From positions 490,470-554,469 of the forward strand of contig JAEWGO010000002.1 in the NCBI GenBank assembly GCA_023388255.1: a stretch of 64,000 nt of DNA, in the 5' to 3' direction. This document shows positions 24,596-33,755 of the stretch, one piece after another; the stretch's first letter is position 1; the number at the start of each line of letters is the position of its first letter. This DNA is from Pseudomonadota bacterium (lineage in GTDB: Bacteria > Pseudomonadota > Gammaproteobacteria > Xanthomonadales > Rhodanobacteraceae). Under the pieces are notes generated by a model that made no database searches, was not told where the DNA came from, and saw nothing but the letters and a program-made list of their open reading frames with translations. Made by a program: the position numbers and the translations under genes.

Positions 24596-25065
24596 CTTGA
24601 TCGTCACTCCCTACTGTTCCACCGAAATCCATGCCGCACGATCGCCCCGGATCTGGAAGATCGACCGTCGCGTGCATGTCCCGCGCACTGTCCGTTTCGC
24701 AAAACGCGGCGCGCAACGCGATTCCGTATCCCGGATTCCCGCGCTGTTCGCAGCCGCTCGTCGGCCTTGTTCGTTTCCCCGATTCCCGCTGGGACGCGCC
24801 TTTCAGCCCGGCGTCACCAGACCCAATGGATAGGACCACGCTGTTCGGACCACCACTACATCTTGTGATGTCCAGCCGGTAACGTACGCCCGCCGACCCG
24901 CGAAGTAAAGTGCTTTGCGAAAGCTCGTGCCGTCATCGTCCGGCGAAGCTGAACGGTTCATCGCGGAACGCGTGCCACCGCTTGAAAGCACGGAAACCTG
25001 AACGGATTTGCATGGTCTGAACGATCCTCCGATGCTTGCATCCACTCCGCGAAAGGACGCTTCCG
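24596..25065. other. 470-bp divergent intergenic region (nrdJa / Do protease)
   Basis: Separates the divergent nrdJa and Do-type protease genes and must carry both promoters. The visible structure is the NrdR-like box pair at 24821-24868. Around 24715-24800 there are several GATTCCCG/GGATTCCCG-like words that recall the short repeats of this lineage. I looked for a cobalamin riboswitch B12 box on the minus strand and saw none. No ORF with coding character. Confidence 0.6.
24821..24868 (-). promoter_or_regulatory. candidate tandem NrdR boxes upstream of nrdJa
   Basis: Box 2 (24853-24868, CCACTACATCTTGTGA) agrees with the NrdR consensus acaCwAtATaTwGtgt at about 12 of 16 positions. A weaker box 1 (24821-24836, ACCCAATGGATAGGAC, about 10 of 16) starts 32 bp away, leaving the 16-bp gap (three helical turns) typical of paired NrdR sites. 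NrdR is the ATP/dATP-sensing repressor of ribonucleotide reductase genes. The pair lies 226-273 bp before the nrdJa start, implying a long leader. Confidence 0.6.
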
Positions 25066-26472
25066 ATGCCCGTGATCCGCGCACAATTCCGCCGCCGCGC
25101 CGCCGCCTTCGCCGTACCGCTGGCGATCGGTCTGACGCTCGTCGCAGCCCACCACATGACTGTTACGCGCGCCCATGCCGCGTTGCCTCAGGTCGTCGAG
25201 GGACAGCCGCTGCCGTCGCTTGCGCCGATGCTCGAACACGTCACGCCGGCGGTCGTGAACATCGCCTCGAAGACGCGCGTCGCGGTGCGCAATCCGTATT
25301 TCGATGATCCGGTTTTCCGGCGTTTCTTCGGCATGCCGAACGTGCCGCAGGAGCGCGTGCAGCAGTCGCTCGGTTCCGGCGTGATCGTCGATGCAAACAA
25401 AGGTTACGTGTTGACCAACAACCACGTCGTCGAAGGTGCCGACGACATTTCGGTCACGCTCGCCGACAGCCGCACGGTCAAGGCCAAGCTGCTCGGCAAC
25501 GATCCGGATACCGATCTCGCCGTATTGCAGATCCCGGCCGAGAACCTGTCGGCGCTGCCGATCGCCGATTCGACCAAGCTGCGCGTCGGCGATTTCGTCG
25601 TCGCGATCGGCGAGCCGTTCGGGCTCGGCCAGACCGTGACGTCGGGCATCGTTTCCGCGCTCGGCCGTTCCGGCCTGCGCGGCTCGGGCTATCAAAACTT
25701 CATCCAGACCGACGCCTCGATCAACCCCGGCAATTCCGGCGGCCCGCTGGTGAACCTGCGTGGCGAACTGGTCGGCATCAACTCGATGATCTATTCGCCA
25801 TCCGGTGGCAATGTCGGCATCGGCTTCGCGATTCCATCGAGCCTCGCCGTCGATGTGATGCGTCAGCTCGTCGCGACCGGCGAGGTCAAGCGTGGCGTGC
25901 TCGGCGTCGAGGCGCAGGACGTGACGCCGGAACTCGCCCGCATGCTCGCACTGAAGGAATCCCGCGGCGCCGTCGTCACGCGCGTGCGGGCAAACTCGCC
26001 GGCATTGGCGGCCGGCATCAAGCCCGGTGACGTGATCGTTTCGCTGAACGGCAAGTCCGTCACCGGCGAACAGGATCTGCACAACATCGAAGGACTGACC
26101 GCGCCGGGCGCGGCTGTTGCGGTCGGCATGGTCCGCGACGGCAAGCCGCTGACGGTCAGCACCGAGTTGAAGGCGCAGGACGTTGTCATCCTGAAAGGCG
26201 AATCGCTCGACCCACGTCTGGCCGGCGTGCAGTTCGCCGAAGCCGGCGACAGCCTGCGCCGCCAAGGCATCGGCGGCGTCAGCGTCACACGCATAGGCGA
26301 AAACAGCCGCGCCTACGCCAGCGGCCTGCGCAACGGCGACGTGATCGTTGCGGTGAACCGCCGTGACCTCGCCGGCGCAAGCGATTTCTCGCGTCTGGTC
26401 GGCTCGCATCCGCGCCAGCTGATGTTGACCTTGCTGCGCGGCGAAGAGGCGTACTACCTGCTGCTGCAGTAG
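25066..26472 (+). CDS. Do family serine endoprotease (DegP/DegQ-like)
   Basis: 468 aa. Periplasmic quality-control protease. Signal peptide ~1-38, trypsin-like domain with catalytic triad His120 (VLTNNHVVEG), Asp150 (DTDLAVLQ) and Ser224 (NPGNSGGPL), then PDZ1 (~270-360, GVLGVEAQDVTPELA) and PDZ2 (~375-465, ending LRGEEAYYLLLQ). The linker loop is short (FFGMPNVPQERVQQ), closer to DegQ/MucD than to E. coli DegP. Degrades or holds misfolded envelope proteins. The ATG at 25066 has a GAAAGGA ribosome-binding site; no partner sigma/anti-sigma genes are adjacent, unlike mucD. Divergent from nrdJa. Confidence 0.93.
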   Translation: MPVIRAQFRRRAAAFAVPLAIGLTLVAAHHMTVTRAHAALPQVVEGQPLPSLAPMLEHVTPAVVNIASKTRVAVRNPYFDDPVFRRFFGMPNVPQERVQQSLGSGVIVDANKGYVLTNNHVVEGADDISVTLADSRTVKAKLLGNDPDTDLAVLQIPAENLSALPIADSTKLRVGDFVVAIGEPFGLGQTVTSGIVSALGRSGLRGSGYQNFIQTDASINPGNSGGPLVNLRGELVGINSMIYSPSGGNVGIGFAIPSSLAVDVMRQLVATGEVKRGVLGVEAQDVTPELARMLALKESRGAVVTRVRANSPALAAGIKPGDVIVSLNGKSVTGEQDLHNIEGLTAPGAAVAVGMVRDGKPLTVSTELKAQDVVILKGESLDPRLAGVQFAEAGDSLRRQGIGGVSVTRIGENSRAYASGLRNGDVIVAVNRRDLAGASDFSRLVGSHPRQLMLTLLRGEEAYYLLLQ

Positions 26473-26481
26473 ACGCCCACG

Positions 26482-26514
26482 CGTGCCGGCGGGACCACGA
26501 AGCCCGCCGGCACG
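26482..26514. terminator. strong hairpin after the Do protease gene
   Basis: A perfect 12-bp stem (CGTGCCGGCGGG / CCCGCCGGCACG) with a 9-nt loop, starting 10 bp after the protease stop. No T-tract follows, so it may act as an mRNA 3'-end stabiliser or a Rho-associated hairpin. Confidence 0.55.
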
Positions 26515-26616
26515 ACTGCGCCGCGCCGCCGATGGAACTTGCGTTGCGGCGCCGCACACGCACGCGTGATAAGGTTGCGCCCGCTGTTTCCCGCCCTTTT
26601 TCGTGAACCCCGAGCC

Positions 26617-27915
26617 ATGCTGCCACGCCGCTTCCTGTCGTCTGTCGCAATCGCGCTTTCCCTCTGCTGCATCGCCCTTCCCTCCGTGAATGCCGCACCT
26701 GCGCCGGCGCAGGACGAATTGGTCTGGCGAGGCGACTACGCCACCGGCCGCGCGCTGATGGACGACCTCGCCAAGCTATATGCGAAGGACAAGAAGGGCA
26801 AGATCACGCTGCAGCCGTTCAGCACTTTGTCCGGACTCGATGCGGTCGCGCAGGGCAGCGCCGACATCGGCGGCAGCGCGCGCGGCAAGTACGCGCGCCG
26901 CGCCGAGGAGGCGAACGTCAATTTCGTGCCGGTCGCGCTCGATGCCGCCGTGCTGATCACGCATCCGAAGAATCCGGTCAACTCGCTCACGCTCAAGCAG
27001 ATCCACGACATTTACTACGGCCGCATCACGAACTGGAAGGATCTCGGCGGCGAAGACAAGGCGATCAATCTGTATGCGATCGCCACACCGTTGGACGGTG
27101 TCGAGTACAGCTTGCGCGAACTGGTGTTCCGCAACGGCGACCAGCGCGTCGCCGCGCCGCGCCTGTACATCAACACGACCAAGCTGGAGGAAGGCATTAC
27201 GCTCGATCCGGCCGGCCTCGGTCTGTCGACACTGGCCAATGTCCACGCGAACAAGGGCGTTAAGATGCTCGGCGTCGAAGGCACGCCGCCATCGACCGCG
27301 ACTGTCGCCGATGGCAGCTATCCGCTCTATATCACGCTGTACCTGACCGAGCGCGTCGACGCGCCCAAGCAGGCCGCGATCGATCGTTTCCTTGCCTTCC
27401 TCGACACACCTGCCGCAAAGGACGTGCTGCGCAAGCACCAGCTGACGCCGTATTCCGATGCCAGCGCAGTGGTCGCGAAGAACGAGCAGCGCATGGCCTA
27501 CATCGATGCGCAGGTCGGCCGCGATGCGGCCGGCGTCGCCGCCGCGAGCATGGCCGCCACGACCCCGGTTTCGGCACCGCGCGCGGTGCTGGAATCGAAG
27601 AAGGCGGTCGCGCCGACCGCGGAATCGACCGAGGCCGCGCGCGCGAACCTCGCCCGCGCGGAGGAAAAGAAGGCCGCGCAGACCGCCGCCAGCGCCAGTA
27701 TCGCGAAAACGACTCCGGCGAAGAAGCCGGCCGTCGTCGCCAGCGCGCCCAAGAAGAGCCCCGTCGCGACACCGGCAAAGACGGCGAAAGTCGCCAAGGC
27801 GACTCCGGCCAAGCCGTCCGGCGCAAAGAAGGCGAAGGAAACCGCGAAAGCTGCCCAGCCGGCCAAGCCGGTGTCGTTCGGCAATGTCAGCGGCGGAGCC
27901 GGCAGCGGGAATTGA
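26617..27915 (+). CDS. PstS-like substrate-binding protein with histone H1-like tail
   Basis: 432 aa. Signal peptide MLPRRFLSSVAIALSLCCIALPSVNA. Residues ~30-310 form a phosphate-binding-type periplasmic fold: LQPFSTLSGLDAVAQGSADIGGSAR, VNFVPVALDAAVLITHPKNPVNSLTLKQIHDIYYGRITNWKDLGG (a family signature), and YPLYITLYL. From ~320 to the end the chain is a low-complexity Ala/Lys/Pro/Thr tail (TTPAKKPAVVASAPKKSPVA) unlike other binding proteins. No permease or ATPase genes adjoin it, so transport is doubtful; sensing or envelope binding is possible. The ATG at 26617 is the only start that gives a signal peptide. A HAD phosphatase gene follows after 19 bp. Confidence 0.8.
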   Translation: MLPRRFLSSVAIALSLCCIALPSVNAAPAPAQDELVWRGDYATGRALMDDLAKLYAKDKKGKITLQPFSTLSGLDAVAQGSADIGGSARGKYARRAEEANVNFVPVALDAAVLITHPKNPVNSLTLKQIHDIYYGRITNWKDLGGEDKAINLYAIATPLDGVEYSLRELVFRNGDQRVAAPRLYINTTKLEEGITLDPAGLGLSTLANVHANKGVKMLGVEGTPPSTATVADGSYPLYITLYLTERVDAPKQAAIDRFLAFLDTPAAKDVLRKHQLTPYSDASAVVAKNEQRMAYIDAQVGRDAAGVAAASMAATTPVSAPRAVLESKKAVAPTAESTEAARANLARAEEKKAAQTAASASIAKTTPAKKPAVVASAPKKSPVATPAKTAKVAKATPAKPSGAKKAKETAKAAQPAKPVSFGNVSGGAGSGN

Positions 27916-27934
27916 TGCACCCACGCGGGCACCA

Positions 27935-28630
27935 ATGCGCATCCTCGCCGTCTCGCTGGATCTGGACGACACGCTGTGGCCGGTCGAGCCGTCCATCGCA
28001 GCCGCCGAGCGCCAGCTCGATGACTGGCTGAAGGCTCATCACGTCGCGGTTGCCGCGGCATGGCCGGTTCCCGCGATGCGCTCCTTGCGCGAGCAGGTCG
28101 CGAAGGAGCGGCCCGACCTCGCCCACGACTTCACCGCGCAACGCATGCTCACGCTGGAGCGCGCGTTCGCGACCTGCGGTTTCGGCGACGAGCATGTCGA
28201 CGCGGCGTTCGAGGTCTACCACGCCGCGCGCAACCGCGTCGATTGCTATGCCGACGCATTGCCGGCGCTGGCCGCGCTGGCCGCACGCGTGCCGCTGGTC
28301 AGCATCTCGAACGGCAATGCCGATCTCGGCCGCATTGGCTTGCGCCATCACTTCGTGCACTGCATCTCGGCGCGCGAGTTCGGCATCGCGAAGCCGTCCG
28401 CGGAGATTTTCCGGCACGCCTGCGCGCGACTCGGCATCGCGCCGGAGCATGTGCTGCATGTCGGCGACGATGCAGTGCTCGATGTGCGCGGCGCTCGCGC
28501 AGCCGGCCTGCGCACCGCGTGGCTGAATCGGAGCGCCGCCGCATGGCCCGCGGACGAAGCGGGCACGCCGGCCGACATCGAGATCCGCGAACTCGGTGAA
28601 CTGCTGCAATGGATCGGACAGGGCACGTGA
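27935..28630 (+). CDS. HAD family hydrolase (YigB-like phosphatase)
   Basis: 231 aa. HAD motifs in order: nucleophile and acid in SLDLDDTLWP (motif I), VSISNGNADL (motif II), K in GIAKPSAEIF (motif III) and HVGDDAVLDVRGARAAGL (motif IV). A helical cap lies between motifs I and II (subfamily I). LDLDDTLWPVEPSIAAAE and RVDCYADALPALAALA resemble YigB, an FMN phosphatase of riboflavin metabolism; other phosphate monoesters are possible. Cytoplasmic. It lies 19 bp after the binding-protein gene and 123 bp before the aminopeptidase gene. Confidence 0.87.
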   Translation: MRILAVSLDLDDTLWPVEPSIAAAERQLDDWLKAHHVAVAAAWPVPAMRSLREQVAKERPDLAHDFTAQRMLTLERAFATCGFGDEHVDAAFEVYHAARNRVDCYADALPALAALAARVPLVSISNGNADLGRIGLRHHFVHCISAREFGIAKPSAEIFRHACARLGIAPEHVLHVGDDAVLDVRGARAAGLRTAWLNRSAAAWPADEAGTPADIEIRELGELLQWIGQGT

Positions 28631-28753
28631 CGCCGCGCGATCCGCAATACGTGACCGCGACCCCGGGCGACCTCGCCTTGACGATATTTCTTCAACAACG
28701 ACGGATGTTCTGCGCCGCGCAGGCGTAGCCGATCATCGAACGGAGGACAAGCA

Positions 28754-30127
28754 ATGAACGCATGGGTGAACCCGGCAGAGGCGCGCGATGCGATTGCGCT
28801 GCTCGCGGTCGATCGCGAAACATTCGCGACGATCGTCGCGGCTTTCGGCGAAGCGGCGCAACGCTGGTGTGCGGCGAACGCATTCGCCGGCGAATCCGGG
28901 CGCTTCCTCGCGCTGCCAGGCGCCGACGGCGCGCCGCTCGCGATGCTTGTCGGCTGCGACCGCAACGACGCGATCTTCAGCCTCGCCTCGCTGCCGCCGC
29001 GCCTGCCCGAAGGGCGCTACGTGCTCGACGCGCGCGGCCTCGCGCTGGACGCCGGCGATGCTGCGCTCGGCTGGGCGCTCGGCGCGTACCGCTTCACGCG
29101 CTATCGCAACCCAACGCGCGCACCGGCGCAACTCGTCGTCGATGCCGCAACTTCCGCGCGCATCGCACCGCTGGTCGAAGCGATCTTCCAGGTGCGCGAC
29201 CTCATCAACACGCCGACCGAGGACATGGGCCCGGCCGAACTCGGCCAAGCCGTGCGCAAACTCGCCGAACGTCACGGCGCGAGCTATCGCGAATGGGTCG
29301 GCGACGAACTGCTTGCGGCGAATTTCCCGACCATCCATGCCGTGGGTCGCGCCAGCCATCGCGCGCCGCGCCTAGCCGAACTGACGCATGGTCCGGCCGA
29401 TGCGCCACATCTGGTGCTGGTCGGCAAGGGCGTCTGCTTCGACACCGGCGGCCTCGACATCAAGAGCGCCGACGGCATGCGCTGGATGAAGAAGGACATG
29501 GGTGGCGCTGCGCATGCGATCGGCCTTGCCAGCCTCGTGCTCGCGGCGAAGCTGCCGGTGCGCCTGACCTTGCTGATCCCGGCCGTCGAGAACTCGATCG
29601 CCGGCAATGCGCTCCGGCCCGGCGAAGTCGTCACGACGCGCGCCGGCTTGAGCGTGGAGATCGACAACACCGACGCCGAAGGCCGCCTCGTGCTGTGCGA
29701 CGCGCTCGCCTACGCGGCCGAGCAAAAGCCCGACTTGATCCTCGACTTCGCCACCCTGACCGGCGCCGCGCGCGTCGCGCTTGGCCCTGATCTGCCGGCG
29801 CTGTTCGCCAATCGCGACGAGATTGCAAACGGTCTGCTGGCCGCCGCGCAAGCGGCGCGCGATCCGCTCTGGCGCATGCCGCTGTGGCGTCCTTACCTGA
29901 CGATGCTCGACTCGCACATCGCCGACCTCGCCAATGCCGGTCCCTCACGCCACGCCGGCGCGATCACCGCCGCGCTGTACCTCGAACGCTTTGTGCCGGA
30001 AGCACAGGCATGGGCACATCTGGACGTCTATTCGTGGAACGACTCCGACAAGCCAGGCCATCCACGCGGCGGCGAGGCTCAAGGGTTGCGCGCGTATTTC
30101 GGCTTCCTCAGGGATCGCTACGCGTAG
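28754..30127 (+). CDS. M17 family leucyl aminopeptidase
   Basis: 457 aa. The C-terminal catalytic domain carries the M17 signature NTDAEGRLVLCDALAYA and the metal/catalytic segment LVLVGKGVCFDTGGLDIKSADGM followed by KKDMGGAA. The N-terminal ~160 residues are the divergent macro-like domain. M17 enzymes are two-metal aminopeptidases, usually hexameric, that remove N-terminal residues from peptides. Length is slightly under E. coli PepA (503), closer to PepB. The ATG at 28754 has CGGAGGA upstream. Cytoplasmic. No operon partner after it. Confidence 0.92.
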   Translation: MNAWVNPAEARDAIALLAVDRETFATIVAAFGEAAQRWCAANAFAGESGRFLALPGADGAPLAMLVGCDRNDAIFSLASLPPRLPEGRYVLDARGLALDAGDAALGWALGAYRFTRYRNPTRAPAQLVVDAATSARIAPLVEAIFQVRDLINTPTEDMGPAELGQAVRKLAERHGASYREWVGDELLAANFPTIHAVGRASHRAPRLAELTHGPADAPHLVLVGKGVCFDTGGLDIKSADGMRWMKKDMGGAAHAIGLASLVLAAKLPVRLTLLIPAVENSIAGNALRPGEVVTTRAGLSVEIDNTDAEGRLVLCDALAYAAEQKPDLILDFATLTGAARVALGPDLPALFANRDEIANGLLAAAQAARDPLWRMPLWRPYLTMLDSHIADLANAGPSRHAGAITAALYLERFVPEAQAWAHLDVYSWNDSDKPGHPRGGEAQGLRAYFGFLRDRYA

Positions 30128-30416
30128 CGCTCGATTGGCGCGCCTGATCCATAAGAAGCCCTGCACCGCGCTGACCTTGCGACCCGCTCGCCTGCACTGC
30201 ACATCGCCGACGCGGCGAGCAAGAGGGTTCGTCGCAGGAGCCACCGACCGGAACGCCGAGCATCGAAGAACGCTCTCGGTCGACCGCCTGACGATCGGCA
30301 ACAGCTGCGACTATTGCGGCAACGGGAGACGCGCGCCGACATGGCGGCCATTCCGACAGCCATGCTTTTGCGGGAATCGCAGTCCGTACCGCAATCAGCG
30401 GGCACGCGTCACGCGC
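30128..30416. other. 289-bp gap between convergent aminopeptidase and Prc genes
   Basis: I see no ORF with coding character, no hairpin with a T-tract and no repeat shared with the rest of the window. Confidence 0.5.
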
Positions 30417-32708
30417 TCAGTCGACCTCGACCGGCGTGACGACGCCACGCGGCAGCACGCGCGCGGCCAGCTTCGTGTCGGTGCGGACCAGGCCGATCTC
30501 GTCGGCGAGGATGTGCGCGGCTTCATCGAGCACGACGTCGCGCTTGTCCTTCGCATCCTTCTCGCGCTTGATGTCGCTGTTGATGTCGCGCTCGTCCGGC
30601 TGCAGGCCGTCGTCCTGCAGTGCATCGTCCTTGCTGCCGGTCTCGGTCGAGGCGTGCTTCTTCGCCTCGGCGGCGGCTTTTTCCGCAGCCGCGATGCCTG
30701 ACTTCGACGTAGTCTTCGCCCCGGCATCCGACTGGATCTTCTGCATGGTCTTCGCGGCCGGATCGTCCTGCGGCGTCGCGTGCCCGCCGGCGAGTTCGTC
30801 GCGCGCCTTGCGCTTGGCTTCCTGTTCGTCGCGCTCCTTGCGACGCACATCCTCGTTCAGCGATACGGTCTTTTCGGCGCGCAGCTTGCGCACGTCGGCA
30901 AGATCGGACTCGAAGTTCTGCCACTCGACGTTCTTCGCGATGCGCGCATCGTGTCGTTCGATCAACATCGGCACGATCGGCTTGAGATCGGCGACCGGCG
31001 CGTACTTGGCCGGCGCGATCGAAGTCCACGGCAGCGCGTTGTCGTAGCTCGACTCGCCAAAATCCTTTGCATCGACCGTGAGCGGGAAGCTGATGTCCGG
31101 CGTCACGCCGCGCAGCTGGGTCGAGCCGCCGTTGATGCGGAAGAACTGCGCGATGGTCATCTTGACCTCGCCGAAGGTCGGCTTCTCGTTGTGCGCGACG
31201 TCGTCGAGATCGACAAGGTTCTGCACGGTGCCTTTGCCGAACGTCGGTTCCCCGATGATGATGCCGCGGCCGTAGTCCTGGATCGCCGCGGCGAAGATCT
31301 CCGACGCCGACGCCGACGCGCGGTTCACCAGCACCGCGAGCGGGCCATCCCACGCCATGCCGGCGTTGGTGTCGTCCTCGGTCTCGACCTGGCTGCCGGC
31401 GTTGCGTACCTGCACGACCGGACCCTTGTCAATGAACAGGCCGGTAAGATCGGTCGCCTCGGCGAGCGAGCCGCCGCCGTTGTTGCGCAGATCGACAATG
31501 ACGCCGTCGACCTTGTCGGCCTTCAGTTCGCCGAGCAGCTTCTCGACATCGCGAGTGGCGCTCTTGTAATCCTTGTCGCCGCGGCGGCGCGCATCGAAAT
31601 CCTGATAGAACGTCGGCAGCGAGATCACGCCGATGCGGCGCGTGTGCTTGTCGTCCTTGACCTCGATGACCGATTTCTTCGCCGCCTGTTCCTCGATGCT
31701 GACCTTCTTGCGCACCAGCGAGAGCATCACGTGCTTGCCGTCGGGGCCGGCATCGGCGGGCAGCACTTCGAGGCGCACCGTGGTGTCCTTGGTGCCGCGG
31801 ATCTTCTCGACCACATCGTCCAGGCGCCAGCCGACCACGTCGACGATCGGGCCGCTTTCGCCCTGACCGACGCCGACGATGCGGTCGCCGACCTTGATCT
31901 TGCCGGACAGCGCGGCCGGCCCGCCCGGCACGATCTCGCGGATTGCCGTGTAGTCGTCGTCACGCTGCAGCACCGCGCCGATGCCTTCGAGCGACAGCTT
32001 CATCGCGATGTCGAAGTTTTCCGAGGCGCGCGGGCCGAGATAGTTGGTGTGCGGCTCGATCGCCGACGCGTACGCGTTCATGAAGGTCTGGAACACGTCT
32101 TCGCTGTTGAGCTGGCGCACGCGGTCCAGATAGTTCGCGTAGCGCTTGTCGAGTGTGTCGCGGATGTCCTTGTCGGCCTTGTTGGCGAGCTTGAGGCGCA
32201 GCCAGTCGTTCTTGATGCGCTTGCGCCAGAGGTCGTCGACCTCGGCATCGGTCTTCGACCACACGGCCTTCTCGCGGTCGTACTGGTAGCTCTCGTCCCG
32301 TTTGAAGTCGAAACCCTTGGCCAGCAACGAACGCGCGTAGGCAACGCGCTGCGCGACGCGTTGCTCGTAAATGTTGAAGATCGCGAACGGCGCGCTGAGA
32401 TCCTTGTCGTAGATCGCGTCGTCGAGCTTGTCCTTGTACTGCGAGAACTTGTCGATGTCGGCCTGCGTGAAGAACAGCTTGTCGCCATCGAGCGAATCGA
32501 TATAGCGCTTGAAGATCTGCTCGCTCATCGCATCGTCGAGCGGCATCGGCTTGTAGTGGAAGCGTGTCAGGAAACGCGTCGCCCAGATGGCCGCCTCGGC
32601 CTGCGACGGCGTCGCCTTCAGCAACGGCGACGTCGCATCCGGCGCGGGTTTGGCGAACACCGGACCGACCAGTGCGGTGAGGGCCACGGCGAGCAACAAC
32701 TTCCGCAT
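30417..32708 (-). CDS. prc: tail-specific carboxy-terminal protease Prc
   Basis: 763 aa. Periplasmic S41 protease of the Prc/Tsp type. Signal peptide MRKLLLAVALTALVGPVFA; N-terminal helical domain (YIDSLDGDKLFFTQADIDKF); PDZ ~250-340 (EIVPGGPAALSGKIKVGDRI); catalytic core with VIVDLRNNGGGSLAEATDL, Ser in RASASASEIFAA and Lys in PTFGKGTVQ (Ser/Lys dyad). The C-terminal ~200 residues are a charged helical region (DUF3340-like), with a long Lys/Asp/Ala segment not needed for catalysis. In E. coli Prc with NlpI trims cell-wall endopeptidases and processes PBP3, which fits its position beside the elongation cluster. SD TGGAG precedes the ATG at 32708. Confidence 0.93.
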   Translation of the reverse strand: MRKLLLAVALTALVGPVFAKPAPDATSPLLKATPSQAEAAIWATRFLTRFHYKPMPLDDAMSEQIFKRYIDSLDGDKLFFTQADIDKFSQYKDKLDDAIYDKDLSAPFAIFNIYEQRVAQRVAYARSLLAKGFDFKRDESYQYDREKAVWSKTDAEVDDLWRKRIKNDWLRLKLANKADKDIRDTLDKRYANYLDRVRQLNSEDVFQTFMNAYASAIEPHTNYLGPRASENFDIAMKLSLEGIGAVLQRDDDYTAIREIVPGGPAALSGKIKVGDRIVGVGQGESGPIVDVVGWRLDDVVEKIRGTKDTTVRLEVLPADAGPDGKHVMLSLVRKKVSIEEQAAKKSVIEVKDDKHTRRIGVISLPTFYQDFDARRRGDKDYKSATRDVEKLLGELKADKVDGVIVDLRNNGGGSLAEATDLTGLFIDKGPVVQVRNAGSQVETEDDTNAGMAWDGPLAVLVNRASASASEIFAAAIQDYGRGIIIGEPTFGKGTVQNLVDLDDVAHNEKPTFGEVKMTIAQFFRINGGSTQLRGVTPDISFPLTVDAKDFGESSYDNALPWTSIAPAKYAPVADLKPIVPMLIERHDARIAKNVEWQNFESDLADVRKLRAEKTVSLNEDVRRKERDEQEAKRKARDELAGGHATPQDDPAAKTMQKIQSDAGAKTTSKSGIAAAEKAAAEAKKHASTETGSKDDALQDDGLQPDERDINSDIKREKDAKDKRDVVLDEAAHILADEIGLVRTDTKLAARVLPRGVVTPVEVD

Positions 32709-32759
32709 TGCTATCTCCAGAGAAATCATGAAAAGGGCGCCTTCTGGCGCTCCTCGAAT

Positions 32760-33755
32760 TCACGCCACCTGCACGTACCCGGCCGCATGCGCCATCTCAT
32801 CCGCGTGGTACGACGAACGCACCATCGGGCCGGACGCGACGTGTTCGAAGCCGATGCGGTAACCGAGCTCCTCGAACGCCTTGAACTCCTCGGGCGTCCA
32901 GTAGCGCAGGACCGGATGATGATGCGCGCTCGGCTGCAGGTATTGGCCGATCGTCACCATATCGACATCGTGGCGACGCAGATCGTTCAACGTTTCCTCG
33001 ACCTGTTCGAACGTTTCACCGAGTCCGAGCATGATGCCGGACTTGGTCGGCACATCCGGATGTTGAGCCTTGAAACGCTTGAGCAGATCCAGCGACCAGT
33101 CGTAGTCGGCACCGGGGCGTACCTCACGGTACAGCGCACGCGGGGTTTCAAGATTGTGGTTGAACACATCCGGCGGCTGCTCGGCGAACACTTCCAGCGC
33201 GCGCTCGACACGACCCTTGCCGCGGAAGTCCGGCGTCAGGATCTCGATGCGGATGTCCGGGTTCTCGAAGCGCACGGCCTTGATGCAGGCCGCGAAATGC
33301 GCCGCACCACCATCACGCAGGTCATCGCGGTCGACCGAAGTGATGACGACGTACTTCAGCGCCATGTCGCGGATCGTGCCTGCCAGGTGCGCCGGTTCGA
33401 GCGGGTCGGGCGCCTTCGGCCGGCCATGCGCGACATCGCAGAACGAGCAGCGCCGCGTACAGACCTCGCCGAGGATCATGAAGGTGGCCGTGCCCTTGCC
33501 GAAGCATTCGTGGATGTTCGGGCAGGACGCCTCCTCGCACACGGTCACGAGGCGGTTTTCGCGCAGCTTGGCCTTGAGCTTGGCGACCGCGTTGCCGGGC
33601 GGGATGCGCACGCGGATCCACGATGGCTTGCGCAGGGTCGGTGCATCGGCGAAACCGGCGCGGTTGCGCGCGATCTTGTCCTCGCCCAGTTGCTTTTCAG
33701 GACCCGGCTTGTCGATGGAAACGACGGCGAGAGGTATCGATTTGATGTCGGTCAT
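32760..33755 (-). CDS. lipA: lipoyl synthase
   Basis: 331 aa. Radical-SAM enzyme that inserts two sulfurs into protein-bound octanoyl groups. Both iron-sulfur clusters are visible: the auxiliary cluster in CEEASCPNIHEC (C-x4-C-x5-C) and the radical-SAM cluster in CTRRCSFCDV (C-x3-C-x2-C). The C-terminal RSSYHADEM supplies the conserved Arg-Ser-Ser motif. Start at 33755 overlaps the lipB stop by 4 nt (ATGA), so lipB-lipA is one translational unit. Cytoplasmic; products serve pyruvate and 2-oxoglutarate dehydrogenases and glycine cleavage. Confidence 0.97.
   Translation of the reverse strand: MTDIKSIPLAVVSIDKPGPEKQLGEDKIARNRAGFADAPTLRKPSWIRVRIPPGNAVAKLKAKLRENRLVTVCEEASCPNIHECFGKGTATFMILGEVCTRRCSFCDVAHGRPKAPDPLEPAHLAGTIRDMALKYVVITSVDRDDLRDGGAAHFAACIKAVRFENPDIRIEILTPDFRGKGRVERALEVFAEQPPDVFNHNLETPRALYREVRPGADYDWSLDLLKRFKAQHPDVPTKSGIMLGLGETFEQVEETLNDLRRHDVDMVTIGQYLQPSAHHHPVLRYWTPEEFKAFEELGYRIGFEHVASGPMVRSSYHADEMAHAAGYVQVA

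Noticed and set aside
24596..24850. Cobalamin riboswitch in the nrdJa leader
   Set aside because: Expected for a B12-dependent enzyme only in some lineages; no B12-box-like sequence is visible on the minus strand.
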